From contig NZ_CP029608.1 in NCBI RefSeq assembly GCF_003352185.1, positions 992,001 through 1,056,000 of the forward strand: a DNA stretch of 64,000 nt, given 5' to 3'. Below are positions 1 to 8,881 of the stretch, one piece after another. This stretch comes from Pseudomonas kribbensis. Its GTDB lineage: Bacteria > Pseudomonadota > Gammaproteobacteria > Pseudomonadales > Pseudomonadaceae. Position numbers and translations under genes: made by a program. The notes beneath the pieces are model-generated. The model was not told where the DNA came from. It did not search any database and was given only the letters and a program-made list of their open reading frames with translations. The first letter of the stretch is position 1; each line of letters starts with the position of its first letter.

Positions 1-744
1 GAGGCCGAGGAAGCCCAGGGCGGCGGCGTCGAGGATTGCCGAAGAGAAGCTCAGGGTGGCCTGGACGATCAGCGGTGCCATGCAGTTCGGCAGCACGGTG
101 ATGAACATCAGGCGTGGCAGGCTGGCACCGGCCAGGCGTGCGGCGGTCACGTAGTCGCGGTTCAGCTCGCCCATGACGGCAGCACGGGTCAGGCGCACGT
201 AGGACGGCAGCGAAACCACGGCGATGGCGATTACGGTGTTGATCAGGCCTGGGCCGAGGATGGCGACGATCGCCACGGCCAGCAGCAGCGACGGCAGGGC
301 CAGCATGATGTCCATCAGACGCATGATGGTCGGGCCGAGGATCTTCGGGAAGAAACCGGCCAGCAGGCCCATGAAGATACCCGGGATCAGCGACATCACC
401 ACCGAGGACAGACCGATCAGCAGCGACAGGCGCGAACCCTGGATCAGGCGGGACAGCAAGTCGCGACCCAGCTCGTCGGTGCCGAGGAAGAACTGCCATT
501 GCCCGCCTTCCAGCCACACCGGAGGGGTGAGCAGGAAGTCACGGTATTGCTCGCTCGGGTTGTGCGGCGCGACCCAGGGGGCAAAGATCGCGCAGAACAC
601 GATCAGGGTGAAGAACGCCAGACCGGCAACGGCGCCCTTGTTCTTGGCGAATGCTTGCCAGAATTCCTTGTACGGCGACGGATACAGCAGGCTTTGATCC
701 ACGTTCGAGGTGGCGGTGGCTACTGAGGATGTTGGAGTGCTCAT
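1..744 (-). CDS. dppC: Dipeptide ABC transporter permease DppC (3' end outside window)
   Basis: Inner-membrane permease subunit of a peptide importer; it pairs with DppB to form the channel. The first 248 codons are visible, beginning MSTPTSSVATATS, and the frame is still open at base 1, so roughly 50 residues are missing compared with the family's usual 300. The protein has an N-terminal cytoplasmic arm, a first membrane helix near residue 35, and the binding-protein-dependent permease core with an EAA-type loop (RDYVTAARLAGAS) that docks on the ATPase. The start is an ATG at 744 behind a GAGG Shine-Dalgarno and lies 11 bases after dppB, so the two are surely co-transcribed. The ATPases dppD and dppF would be expected just beyond the window edge. 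Confidence 0.93.
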   Translation of the reverse strand, partial: MSTPTSSVATATSNVDQSLLYPSPYKEFWQAFAKNKGAVAGLAFFTLIVFCAIFAPWVAPHNPSEQYRDFLLTPPVWLEGGQWQFFLGTDELGRDLLSRLIQGSRLSLLIGLSSVVMSLIPGIFMGLLAGFFPKILGPTIMRLMDIMLALPSLLLAVAIVAILGPGLINTVIAIAVVSLPSYVRLTRAAVMGELNRDYVTAARLAGASLPRLMFITVLPNCMAPLIVQATLSFSSAILDAAALGFLGL

Positions 745-755
745 GGGTATTGACC

Positions 756-1766
756 TCAGCGCTGGTGACGAATGCGTGGGTTGGCAAAGCCGTAGAGGAT
801 GTCCACCACGAAGTTGACCAGAATCACAATGCAGGCAATCAGCAAGATGCCGTTTTGCACGACCGGATAGTCTCGGGCGCCAATGGCTTCGATCAGCCAT
901 TTGCCGATGCCGGGCCAGGAGAAGATGGTTTCGGTCAGGACGGCGCCGGCCAGCAGGGTGCCGACTTGCAGGCCGACCACGGTCAGCACCGGGATCAGCG
1001 CGTTGCGCAGGCCATGGACGAACACCACGCGTGCTGGCGACAGGCCTTTGGCACGGGCGGTACGAATGTAGTCTTCGCGTAGCACTTCGAGCATGGAGGA
1101 ACGGGTCATCCGGGCGATCACCGCCAGCGGAATGGTGCCCAGCACAATGGCGGGCAGGATCAGGTGATGCAGGTAGTCGAGCAGGGCACCCGGTTCATCG
1201 CTGAGCCAGGTATCGATCAGCATGAAGTGGGTTTTGCGTTCAACGTCGATCAACAGGTCGTTCTGCCCGGAAACCGGCGTCCAGCCCAGGCTGACCGAGA
1301 AAAACATGATGAGAATCAGGCCCCACCAGAAGATGGGCATCGAGTATCCCGTGAGGGATATGCCCATTACCCCATGATCGAACAGGGACCCTCGCTTGAG
1401 GGCGGCAATGACGCCGGCCAGCAGCCCGAAGACGCCGGCGAACAGCAGGGCAGCCATCGACAATTCAAAGGTGGCCGGGAACAGTTGCGTGAACTCGGTC
1501 CAGACGCTTTCACGGGTACGCAGGGATTCGCCGAGGTCGCCGTGGGCCAGCTTGCCGATGTAATCCAGGTATTGGGCATACAGCGGTTTGTTCAGACCGA
1601 GGCGTTCCATTGCCTGAGCGTGCATTTCGGGATCGACCCGACGTTCGCCCATCATCACTTCCACGGGATCGCCGGGGATCATGCGAATCAACGCGAAAGT
1701 CAGCAAGGTGATGCCGAAAAACGTGGGGATCAACAACCCCAGTCGGCGGGCAATAAAACTTAACAT
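756..1766 (-). CDS. dppB: Dipeptide ABC transporter permease DppB
   Basis: Inner-membrane permease of the dipeptide/oligopeptide importer, 336 residues, a normal family length. The N-terminus (MLSFIARRLGLLIPTFFGI) is the first membrane helix typical of DppB/OppB, followed by the conserved IPGDPV segment and a periplasmic loop. The permease core carries the EAA motif (YIRTARAKGLSPARVV, about residues 235-250) that contacts the ATPase. It lies 73 bases downstream of a binding-protein gene and 11 bases upstream of dppC. A very stable hairpin sits in the gap from the binding-protein gene and may lower permease expression relative to binding protein. Assignment is firm at family level; the preferred peptide length is not readable from sequence. 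Confidence 0.95.
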   Translation of the reverse strand: MLSFIARRLGLLIPTFFGITLLTFALIRMIPGDPVEVMMGERRVDPEMHAQAMERLGLNKPLYAQYLDYIGKLAHGDLGESLRTRESVWTEFTQLFPATFELSMAALLFAGVFGLLAGVIAALKRGSLFDHGVMGISLTGYSMPIFWWGLILIMFFSVSLGWTPVSGQNDLLIDVERKTHFMLIDTWLSDEPGALLDYLHHLILPAIVLGTIPLAVIARMTRSSMLEVLREDYIRTARAKGLSPARVVFVHGLRNALIPVLTVVGLQVGTLLAGAVLTETIFSWPGIGKWLIEAIGARDYPVVQNGILLIACIVILVNFVVDILYGFANPRIRHQR

Positions 1767-1799
1767 CTTGTGTGGTACCTCATCGGCCGGTTAGGCGTG

Positions 1800-1829
1800 C
1801 CCGGCGACCCTGGGGTCAGGGAGGCCGGG
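1800..1829 (-). promoter_or_regulatory. Stable intercistronic stem-loop between binding protein and dppB
   Basis: A 30-base hairpin starts about 11 bases after the binding-protein stop codon. The outer arms CCCGGC (1800-1805) and GCCGGG (1824-1829) and inner arms CCCTG (1808-1812) and CAGGG (1817-1821) are separated by GA/AG steps that can form tandem G-A pairs, with a 4-base loop. No T-tract follows on the minus strand, so it is unlikely to be a strong intrinsic terminator. Such elements after binding-protein genes commonly protect the upstream mRNA from 3' decay; that role here is inference. Confidence 0.6.
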
Positions 1830-1839
1830 AGTTTCTTAT

Positions 1840-3435
1840 CTACTTCACCTGGGTGGTGGCGAAGTTATTGGTTGTCAGAGGGCTGATGTGATAACCCTCA
1901 ACGTTGTTGCGCATTGCAGTGAACATCCGGGTGTGGGCCATGCTGATCCATGGTTGATCCTGATTGAAGATCGCCTGGGCCTCTTCATACAGTTTCGCGC
2001 GTTCGGCCGGATCTACTTTAGCCCGTGCTTCGTCGAGCAGGGTCTGGAATTTCTCGTTGCACCAGCGAGCGTAGTTTTCGCCGTTCTTGGCGGCCTCGCA
2101 ACTGAGCATAGGCGTCAGGAAGTTATCCGGGTCGCCGTTGTCGCCCGCCCATCCGGCCGACACCATATCGTGTTCGCCGGCCTTGGCGCGCTTGAGCATT
2201 TCGCCCCATTCCATCACGCGGATGTCGATCTTGATCCCGACTTTCGCCAGGTCAGCCTGCATCATTTGCGCGCCGAGCATCGGGTTGGGGTTGGTCGGGC
2301 CGCCGCCGTTGCGGGTAAACAGGGTAAACACGGTGCCTTCCGGCACACCGGCTTCCTTGAGCAGTTTGCGCGCTGCGTCGAGGTCACGTGGCGGGTTTTT
2401 CAGCTCGTGGTTGTAGCCCAGCAGGGTCGGCGGGTACGGGTTGACTGCGACGGTCGCGTTACCCTTGCCGAACAGCGCGTTGACATAGGCCTCCTTGTCG
2501 AAGGCGATGTCGATCGCTTTGCGCACCCGCACGTCGCTGATGTATTTGTGCTGGGTGTTCATGGCGATGTAGGAAACGGTCATCGCGTCCATTTCATCGA
2601 CTTTCAGCTTGTCGTCTTTCTTGATGCTCGGGATGTCATCCGGCTTCGGATACAGCGCGACCTGGCACTCGTTGGCCTTGAGTTTCTGCAGGCGCACGTT
2701 GTTGTCGGTGGCGATGGCCAGGACCAGAGCGTCGGCTGGCGGCTTGCCACGGAAGTAGTCCGGGTTGGCCTTGAAGCGAACCTGGGCGTCCTTGTTGTAG
2801 CGCTGGAAGACGAACGGGCCAGTGCCGACCGGCTTGTTGTTCAGGTCGCCGGTCTTGCCGGACTTGAGCAACTGGTCGGCGTATTCGGCCGGGTAGATCG
2901 AAGAGAACGCCATGGCGATGTCGGCCAGGAACGGCGCTTCGCGGCGGGTCAGGGTGAACTTGACGGTGTTGTCGTCGACTTTCTCGACGCTCTTGAGCAG
3001 TTCCTTGAAGCCCATGCTTTCAAAGTACGGGAAGCCCACGCTCGACAGCTTGTGCCACGGGTGATTCGGGTCCAGCTGACGCTGGAAGCTCCAGACCACG
3101 TCGTCGGCGTTCAGGTCGCGGGTCGGCTTGAAATATTCGGTGGTGTGAAACTTGACGCCTTTGCGCAGGTGGAACGTGTAGGTCAGGCCGTCGTCGCTGA
3201 TGTCCCAGGACTCGGCGAGCGCCGGGATCACTTCAGTGGTGCCGGGCTTGAAGTCGGCCAGGCGGTTGAAAATGGTTTCGGCCACCGCGTCGGCAGTGAC
3301 TGCAGTCGTGTACTGGACCATATCGAAGCCTTCCGGACTGGCTTCGGTGCAGACCACCAAGGGTTTGGCCGAGACGCCGATGGCGGCGCTCAACAGGGCG
3401 GCAGCGACGGCCGCACGTAGGGGAAGCATTTTCAT
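1840..3435 (-). CDS. Periplasmic peptide-binding protein (SBP family 5), dppA4-like
   Basis: Periplasmic solute-binding protein feeding DppBC; 531 residues. It has a Sec signal peptide (MKMLPLRAAVAAALLSAAIGVSA) and then the SBP_bac_5 core, including the VVCTEASPEGFD opening, the YTFHLRKGVKFH strand and the GDNGDPDNFL segment shared with the other three copies here. The start was set at the ATG at 3435 behind AGAGGG rather than an upstream ATG at 3507, because the signal peptide begins there. It is the most divergent of the four binding proteins (for example CTEASPEGFD against CSEGSPAGFD). Its position directly before dppB matches P. aeruginosa dppA4 (order recalled). Ligand preference is unknown. 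Confidence 0.88.
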   Translation of the reverse strand: MKMLPLRAAVAAALLSAAIGVSAKPLVVCTEASPEGFDMVQYTTAVTADAVAETIFNRLADFKPGTTEVIPALAESWDISDDGLTYTFHLRKGVKFHTTEYFKPTRDLNADDVVWSFQRQLDPNHPWHKLSSVGFPYFESMGFKELLKSVEKVDDNTVKFTLTRREAPFLADIAMAFSSIYPAEYADQLLKSGKTGDLNNKPVGTGPFVFQRYNKDAQVRFKANPDYFRGKPPADALVLAIATDNNVRLQKLKANECQVALYPKPDDIPSIKKDDKLKVDEMDAMTVSYIAMNTQHKYISDVRVRKAIDIAFDKEAYVNALFGKGNATVAVNPYPPTLLGYNHELKNPPRDLDAARKLLKEAGVPEGTVFTLFTRNGGGPTNPNPMLGAQMMQADLAKVGIKIDIRVMEWGEMLKRAKAGEHDMVSAGWAGDNGDPDNFLTPMLSCEAAKNGENYARWCNEKFQTLLDEARAKVDPAERAKLYEEAQAIFNQDQPWISMAHTRMFTAMRNNVEGYHISPLTTNNFATTQVK

Positions 3436-3513
3436 CGATAACCCTCTGCAATCGGTTGAAGACAAAAAGCCGAACGGCCGACTCGTCACTGAGTCAGCCG
3501 TCGGCACGCGTTT

Positions 3514-4926
3514 TTACAGAATGTTGAACGGTACGGTGGTCACGAGACGGAACTCGTTGATGCTGCCGTCAGCCTGGTTTTCGCTGGCGCGGTGAGCAGT
3601 GTAGGTGGCACGCACGGTGGTCGCCTTGAGCGGGCCGCTCTGTACCGCGTAAGTGGCACCGATGCCGTATTCGTAGTGGTGCTCGCCGTCCATGCTGCGT
3701 ACGTCATACGCAGTGCCGGTGTAGTGAGTACCGTCGATGCCCCAGCCGCGGGCCTGGTAGATGTTGAACTTCAGGCCTGGCACGCCGTATTCGGCCATGT
3801 TCAGACCGTAGGCGACCTGGAAGGATTTCTCGTTCGGGCCGTTGAAGTCGGACAGCAGGGAGTTGGCCAGGTAGATGCCGTTGGTTTCGTGCAGGTAGTC
3901 GAAGTATTCGTCACCGTTGATCGCCTGGTACGAGAAGGTCAGGCTGTGAGCCTGGTGAGTCAGGCCGAACGACAGCGAGTAGGTGTCGTTGTCGATGTTG
4001 CCCATCTCTTTCTTGCCGGTATCGACGGTCTTGTAGTAGTTCAGGCCGGTGGTCAGGCTCACGACGTTGCTGTCACCCAGTTCGTGGGTGGCGCCGAAGT
4101 AGTACTGGTTCCAGAAGTCTTCAGCCTTGGAGGCGTACAGGCTGGTCTTCAGGCTCTGCAGCGGCTGGTAGTTCAGGCCGACGATGCTCACGCGATCGGT
4201 TTCGGCGCCGTTGGCGCTGTACTCGGTGCGGAATTTCGACAGGCTCTCTTCGGTACGCGGCGATACGCGGTCGAAGCTGCCGGCGTCGAACGACAGGTTG
4301 TTCAGCTCTTCGCTGTGCAGGCTCACACCTTCAAAGCTCGAAGGCAGCGCACGGTTGCCGATGGTGTCGACGATTGGCGTGCTGAAGTTCTGGCGACCGG
4401 CGGTCAGGGTGGTGTTGGAAACACGGAACTTGACGTTGGCCAGGCCCAGTTTGCTCCACTGGCCTTCAGCGTCACCGCCTTCCTTGGTCAGGGTACGGTT
4501 GTTGCCCGCGCCTGGACGCGAACCCGGTGCACCACCGTTGTTGGAGGCCAGGGCCTTGCGGTCACGCTCCAGGGCCACGGCGTTGTAGGCGGCTACTTCA
4601 GTGCTGACACCCACGGTGCCCTGAGTGAAGCCGGAGGTGAAGTTGACGATGGTGCCCTGTACCCAGTTGATACGACGATCGGTCGGGGTGGCAACGCCGT
4701 CTTTGCGGTAAGTGAACTTGCCGCCGCGCTTCAGTTGTTCGTTGGCGTACCAGTTACGGGTCGTGCCGCTGACTTTGGAGCCTTCGAGGAAGCCGGTGGC
4801 GTCAGCCTGGGCGCTTTTCTCGTTGACGGTCACCGGGGTGAACGCCTGGCTCTGCTCCTCGGCAAACGCCGTGGCGGTGATGCTGCTGATGGCCAAGGCC
4901 AGTATCGCGGTGCTGCTCAGTTTCAT
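3514..4926 (-). CDS. opdP: OprD-family outer-membrane porin, probable peptide porin OpdP
   Basis: Outer-membrane channel of the OprD family, 470 residues. It has a signal peptide (MKLSSTAILALAISSITATAFA), alternating hydrophobic beta-strands through the body, and a hydrophobic C-terminal strand (LVTTVPFNIL) as expected for Bam recognition, though it ends in Leu rather than the usual Phe. The N-terminal ATGFLEGSKVSGTTRNWYANE is the plug-like opening shared by OprD channels. It sits between two peptide-binding-protein genes, the same place as opdP in P. aeruginosa, so delivery of glycine-containing or other small peptides to the periplasm is the likely role. AAGGAG precedes the ATG. The OprD call is firm; the OpdP label rests on synteny. 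Confidence 0.86.
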   Translation of the reverse strand: MKLSSTAILALAISSITATAFAEEQSQAFTPVTVNEKSAQADATGFLEGSKVSGTTRNWYANEQLKRGGKFTYRKDGVATPTDRRINWVQGTIVNFTSGFTQGTVGVSTEVAAYNAVALERDRKALASNNGGAPGSRPGAGNNRTLTKEGGDAEGQWSKLGLANVKFRVSNTTLTAGRQNFSTPIVDTIGNRALPSSFEGVSLHSEELNNLSFDAGSFDRVSPRTEESLSKFRTEYSANGAETDRVSIVGLNYQPLQSLKTSLYASKAEDFWNQYYFGATHELGDSNVVSLTTGLNYYKTVDTGKKEMGNIDNDTYSLSFGLTHQAHSLTFSYQAINGDEYFDYLHETNGIYLANSLLSDFNGPNEKSFQVAYGLNMAEYGVPGLKFNIYQARGWGIDGTHYTGTAYDVRSMDGEHHYEYGIGATYAVQSGPLKATTVRATYTAHRASENQADGSINEFRLVTTVPFNIL

Positions 4927-4944
4927 GGGTGAAGCTCCTTTACT

Positions 4945-4952
4945 TTCTTTTT
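4945..4952 (-). promoter_or_regulatory. Candidate Crc/Hfq CA motif before opdP
   Basis: On the minus strand the octamer AAAAAGAA matches the AANAANAA motif bound by Hfq with Crc in Pseudomonas. It lies only 4 bases upstream of the AAGGAGC Shine-Dalgarno of opdP, where Hfq binding would block ribosomes. A second A-rich match (AACAAAAA) lies further upstream. Catabolite repression of a peptide porin is plausible, but A-rich octamers also occur by chance. Confidence 0.4.
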
Positions 4953-5104
4953 ATGCCGGCTTTTTTTGTTGGGCCGGTTTTTGGTTTTAGAACTCATTCA
5001 CACATCGCAAACGTTTGCAAAAGGCCTGATCGGCAAATTTCGGCAAAGCGCTTGCGTGAGGAGGTAGACGGCCTCCTCAGCATTGCGGCTAATCGGTTAT
5101 GGGT

Positions 5105-6703
5105 TTAATCGATGCTGACACCCGAAAACACGTTGCGGCCGAAAGGACTGACCTTGAATCCTTCAACCCTGGCGCTCAGCGGCTGGTTGACCGTCGAGTG
5201 GGCGACAGGCGTGATCGGCACTTGCTGCTTGAGCAACTGCTGGGCCTGTTTATAGAGCACGGTGCGCTGGTCGCGGTCGGTGACGACCTTGGCCTCCTTG
5301 ATCAGCTTGTCGTAAGCCGGGTCGCACCACATGGAATAGTTGTTGCCGCCAATGGCGTCGCAGCTGTACAGCGTGCCGAGCCAGTTGTCCGGGTCTCCGT
5401 TGTCACCGGTCCAGCCGATCAGGCTGACGTCGTGTTCGCCATTCTTGGTGCGCTTGATGTACTCGCCCCATTCGTAGCTGACGATCTTCACTTTCAGACC
5501 GATCTTCGCCCAGTCAGCCTGGAGCATTTCGGCCATCAGTTTGGCGTTCGGGTTGTACGGGCGCTGCACCGGCATGGCCCACAGTGTGATCTCGGTGCCT
5601 TCCTTGACGCCGGCAGCCTTGAGCAGTGCCTTGGCTTTTTCCGGGTTGTAGGCGGCGTCCTTGATCGTGGTGTCGTAGGACCATTGGGTCGGCGGCATGG
5701 CGTTGACCGCCAGTTGACCGGCACCCTGGTAAACAGCGTTGAGAATCCCCTGTTTATTCACCGCCATGTCCAGCGCCTGACGCACTTCGAGCTGGTCGAA
5801 CGGTTTGTGGCGCACGTTGTAGGCAATGTAGCCAAGGTTGAAGCCCGGCTTTTCGATCAGTTGCAGTTTCGGGTCGTTCTTCAGTGCCGGCACATCCGCC
5901 GGGCGTGGATGCAGAGTGACCTGGCATTCGCCGGCCTTGAGCTTCTGCACGCGAACCGAGGCGTCGGTATTGATCGCGAAAATCAGGTTCTTCAGCTTCA
6001 CCCGGCTCTGATCCCAGTAATGCGGGTTGCCGGTGTAGCGGATGTTCGAGTCTTTCTGATAGCTCTTGAACACGAACGGACCAGTGCCGATCGGCTTCTG
6101 GTTGATGTCGCTCGGTTTGCCTTCGGCCAGCAGCTTGTCGGCGTATTCGGCGGACAGAATGGCGGCGAAGCTCATGGCGATGTTCTGGATGAACGCGGCG
6201 TCGACGCTGTTGAGCGTGAACTCCACGGTCAGCGGCCCGGTCTTCTCGACCTTGGCGATGTTCTTGTTGAGGCTCATCCCGTTGAAATACGGGAACTCGG
6301 TCGGATAAGCCTTACGGAAAGGCTGCTGCGGATCGAGCATGCGGTTAAACGTGAACAACACGTCGTCGGCGTTGAAATCGCGGGTAGGTTTGAAGTACGC
6401 CGTTGTATGAAATTTCACCCCTTCACGCAGGTGAAAGGTGTACTTGAGGCCATCCTCGGAAATATCCCAGCTCGTTGCCAGGCCCGGTACGACATTGGTC
6501 GCGCCTTTTTCGAACTCGGCCAGACGGTTGTACAGCGGTTCGGCGGCGTCGTTATCGGTCGCGGTCGTGTACTGCGCGGTATCGAAACCGGCCGGGCTGC
6601 CTTCGGAGCAGAACACCAGACTGTCGCTGGCGGCAAAACTCGCGGACGTGACGGCCAACAGGCCGGCGCCCAGCAATGCGGAAAAAACCAAGGTGTGGCG
6701 CAT
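5105..6703 (-). CDS. Periplasmic peptide-binding protein (SBP family 5), dppA3-like
   Basis: Periplasmic dipeptide/peptide-binding protein, 532 residues. The start is taken at ATG 6703, behind AGGGAG and at the head of a clear signal peptide (MRHTLVFSALLGAGLLAVTSASFA); the ATG ten codons upstream has no ribosome site. The mature protein begins SDSLVFCSEGSPAGFDTAQY, and the SBP_bac_5 landmarks are present: GLKYTFHLREGVKFH, PIGTGPFVFKSYQKDS, RPADVPAL and GWTGDNGDPDNWLG. It is closely similar to the product at 6999-8621 and next closest to that at 8882-10483. Its place just upstream of opdP corresponds to P. aeruginosa dppA3. A gap of 178 bases separates it from opdP. Confidence 0.88.
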   Translation of the reverse strand: MRHTLVFSALLGAGLLAVTSASFAASDSLVFCSEGSPAGFDTAQYTTATDNDAAEPLYNRLAEFEKGATNVVPGLATSWDISEDGLKYTFHLREGVKFHTTAYFKPTRDFNADDVLFTFNRMLDPQQPFRKAYPTEFPYFNGMSLNKNIAKVEKTGPLTVEFTLNSVDAAFIQNIAMSFAAILSAEYADKLLAEGKPSDINQKPIGTGPFVFKSYQKDSNIRYTGNPHYWDQSRVKLKNLIFAINTDASVRVQKLKAGECQVTLHPRPADVPALKNDPKLQLIEKPGFNLGYIAYNVRHKPFDQLEVRQALDMAVNKQGILNAVYQGAGQLAVNAMPPTQWSYDTTIKDAAYNPEKAKALLKAAGVKEGTEITLWAMPVQRPYNPNAKLMAEMLQADWAKIGLKVKIVSYEWGEYIKRTKNGEHDVSLIGWTGDNGDPDNWLGTLYSCDAIGGNNYSMWCDPAYDKLIKEAKVVTDRDQRTVLYKQAQQLLKQQVPITPVAHSTVNQPLSARVEGFKVSPFGRNVFSGVSID

Positions 6704-6956
6704 GACGCTCCCTCTTGTCTCAGTGTTTTTCAATGCGCCGCGATCCCTTCCAGGGAAGTTGTGGCTGCATTGAGCTCAATCCAACAGCAAACCGATAGCC
6801 CACGCAGTCACTGGTCAGAACCCGACGGTAGAAGCCGCAGGTCTGGCAGTAAATGCGCTGAGTCCTAAAGACTCGTAGGAAAAGGCGACACGTCCTGAGC
6901 CAACTTGGTCAGACCAAGTGGAAATGGATGTAGGCAAATTCCTGACTATTCGGCAG

Positions 6957-7000
6957 AAAAAAGCAGCGGCGACGCTGAAAACGTCGCCGCTGCGTTTTTT
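6957..7000 (-). terminator. Strong bidirectional intrinsic terminator after the 6999-8621 gene
   Basis: Arms GCAGCGGCGACG (6963-6974) and CGTCGCCGCTGC (6982-6993) pair perfectly over 12 bp around a 7-base loop, flanked by A-runs on the left and T-runs on the right, so it can act on either strand. On the minus strand it begins immediately after the stop codon of the upstream binding-protein gene. That gene is therefore probably terminated here, and the following binding-protein/porin/permease genes need their own promoter or readthrough. Confidence 0.88.
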
Positions 7001-8621
7001 ACTTGATGCTGACGCCGTAGAAGGAGTTCAAGCCGAATGGGCTGATCTTGAAGTCCTGCACGTTGGCGCGCATGGGTTGATACACCGTCGAGTGAGCGAT
7101 AGGTGTCATAGGGACTGCGTCTTTGAGGACGTGTTGCGCCTCTTTGTAGAGTTCGGTGCGCTTGGCCTGGTCAGTGGTGCGCTTGGCTTCTTTCACGAGG
7201 CCGTCGAATTTCTTGTCGCACCATTTGGAGAAGTTGTTGCCGCTCAGCGAGTCGCAACCAAACAACACGTTGAGCCAGTTGTCCGGGTCACCATTGTCAC
7301 CGCTCCAGCCAATGATCATGGCCTGGTTCTCGCCACCTTTGGAGCGCTTGATGTACTCGCCCCACTCGTAGCTGGTGATCTTCACGTTCAGACCGATCTT
7401 CTTCCAGTCGGACTGGAGCATTTCGGCCATCAGTTTGGCGTTCGGGTTGTACGGACGCTGAACCGGCATCGCCCACAGGACGATCTCGGTACCTTCCTTG
7501 ACGCCGGCTTCCTTGAGCAGCTGCTTGGCTTTCTCAGGATCGTATTTGGCGTCCTTGATGGTGGTGTCGTAGGACCACTGGGTCGGCGGCATGGCGTTGA
7601 CGGCCAGCTGGCCTGCACCCTGGTAAACCGAGTCGATGATCTGTGGCTTGTTCACAGCCATGTCCAGCGCCTGGCGAACGCGCAGGTCGGCCAGCGGGTT
7701 GGCTTCGTTGCTGCCCTTGACCTTGTCCATCACGTTGTAGGCGATGTAGCCCAGGTTGAAACCGGCCTGGTCAGGCATCTTCAATGCTGGATCGGCTTTC
7801 AGTGCGGCGAGGTCCGCCGGACGCGGGAACAGGGTGACCTGGCACTCGTTCTTCTTCAGCTTCTGGATACGCACCGACGGGTCGGTGGTGATGGCGAAGA
7901 TCAGGTTGTCAATCTTCACGTCTTCGGGCTTCCAGTAATCCTTGTTGCCGGTGTAACGGATGTTGGAGTCTTTCTGGTAGCTCTTGAACACGAACGGACC
8001 AGTGCCGATCGGCTTCTGGTTGATGTCGGCCGCCTTGCCTTCCTTCAGCAGCTGCGCTGCGTACTCGGCGGACTGAACCGACGCGAAGCTCATGGCCATG
8101 TTCTGGATGAACGCGGCGTCGACTTCTTTCAGAGTGAACTTGACGGTGTGGTCGTCGACTTTATCGATCTTGGTGATGTTGGTATCCATCCCCATGTCGG
8201 TGAAGTACGGGAATTCGGTCGGGTACGCCTTACGGAACGGGTCATCCTTGTTAATCATGCGATTGAAGGTGAACAGCACGTCGTCGGCGTTGAACTCACG
8301 AGTCGGCTTGAAATACGGGGTGGTGTGGAACTTCACGCCTTCACGCAGGTGGAAGGTGTAGGTCAGGCCGTCCGGGGAAATGTCCCAGCTGGTCGCCAGC
8401 CCAGGAACAACGGCGGTGCCGCCACGCTCGAACTGGGTCAGACGGTTGAACATGGTTTCGGCTGAGGCGTCGAAGTCGGTTCCGGTGGTGTATTGGCCTG
8501 GGTCGAAACCGGCCGGGCTGCCTTCGGAGCAGAACACCAGGTTAGTCGCAGCGGAAGCGAAAGGTGCGGAGGCTAACAAGCCTGCGCCGACTAAAAACGG
8601 AATGACCGCGTGTTTAAGCAT
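6999..8621 (-). CDS. Periplasmic dipeptide-binding protein (SBP family 5)
   Basis: Periplasmic solute-binding protein, 540 residues. The start is ATG 8621, preceded by GAGG at 5 bases; an ATG at 8645 is less likely because the signal peptide (MLKHAVIPFLVGAGLLASAPFASA) begins at 8621. The mature protein opens TNLVFCSEGSPAGFDPGQY and keeps the family marks TYTFHLREGVKFH, KPIGTGPFVFKSYQKDS and GWSGDNGDPDNWLN. Its strong similarity to the genes on both sides indicates tandem duplication. It ends in a strong terminator, so it can be expressed apart from the permeases; extra binding proteins of this kind usually widen the peptide range of one shared membrane channel (inference). Confidence 0.9.
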   Translation of the reverse strand: MLKHAVIPFLVGAGLLASAPFASAATNLVFCSEGSPAGFDPGQYTTGTDFDASAETMFNRLTQFERGGTAVVPGLATSWDISPDGLTYTFHLREGVKFHTTPYFKPTREFNADDVLFTFNRMINKDDPFRKAYPTEFPYFTDMGMDTNITKIDKVDDHTVKFTLKEVDAAFIQNMAMSFASVQSAEYAAQLLKEGKAADINQKPIGTGPFVFKSYQKDSNIRYTGNKDYWKPEDVKIDNLIFAITTDPSVRIQKLKKNECQVTLFPRPADLAALKADPALKMPDQAGFNLGYIAYNVMDKVKGSNEANPLADLRVRQALDMAVNKPQIIDSVYQGAGQLAVNAMPPTQWSYDTTIKDAKYDPEKAKQLLKEAGVKEGTEIVLWAMPVQRPYNPNAKLMAEMLQSDWKKIGLNVKITSYEWGEYIKRSKGGENQAMIIGWSGDNGDPDNWLNVLFGCDSLSGNNFSKWCDKKFDGLVKEAKRTTDQAKRTELYKEAQHVLKDAVPMTPIAHSTVYQPMRANVQDFKISPFGLNSFYGVSIK

Positions 8622-8881
8622 GTTGGCCTCATGATTTGTTGTCATTTTTTAATAGTGAGGTACGACCTCGTGAGTCGTGCCTGCGGATACTTATGCAGGG
8701 CCCATACCCAATGCAAGATCCAGAGCGCCCGGCGGCATCAAACGGTGGCACGAACGTACCTTAATGTCGCATCTGTATAACTTCTGACGCATTTGACCGT
8801 TTGCGGTCGGTTTTTACGGTGCAAATGAAGCCCCAAAACGGTGCATTGGTCACGATTTGCGCGCCGCCTTGGGGCCGGGTG

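Noticed and set aside
4953..4985. CCGGC/GCCGG hairpin with T-run between two dpp genes, considered as a dpp terminator
   Set aside because: The T-run follows on the plus strand only, while the genes are on the minus strand, and the stem is only 5 bp with a 12-base loop.
8622..8881. TGGCACG at 8746-8752 as a sigma-54 promoter
   Set aside because: The matching TTGC element is absent at the required spacing, and the motif points away from the minus-strand genes.
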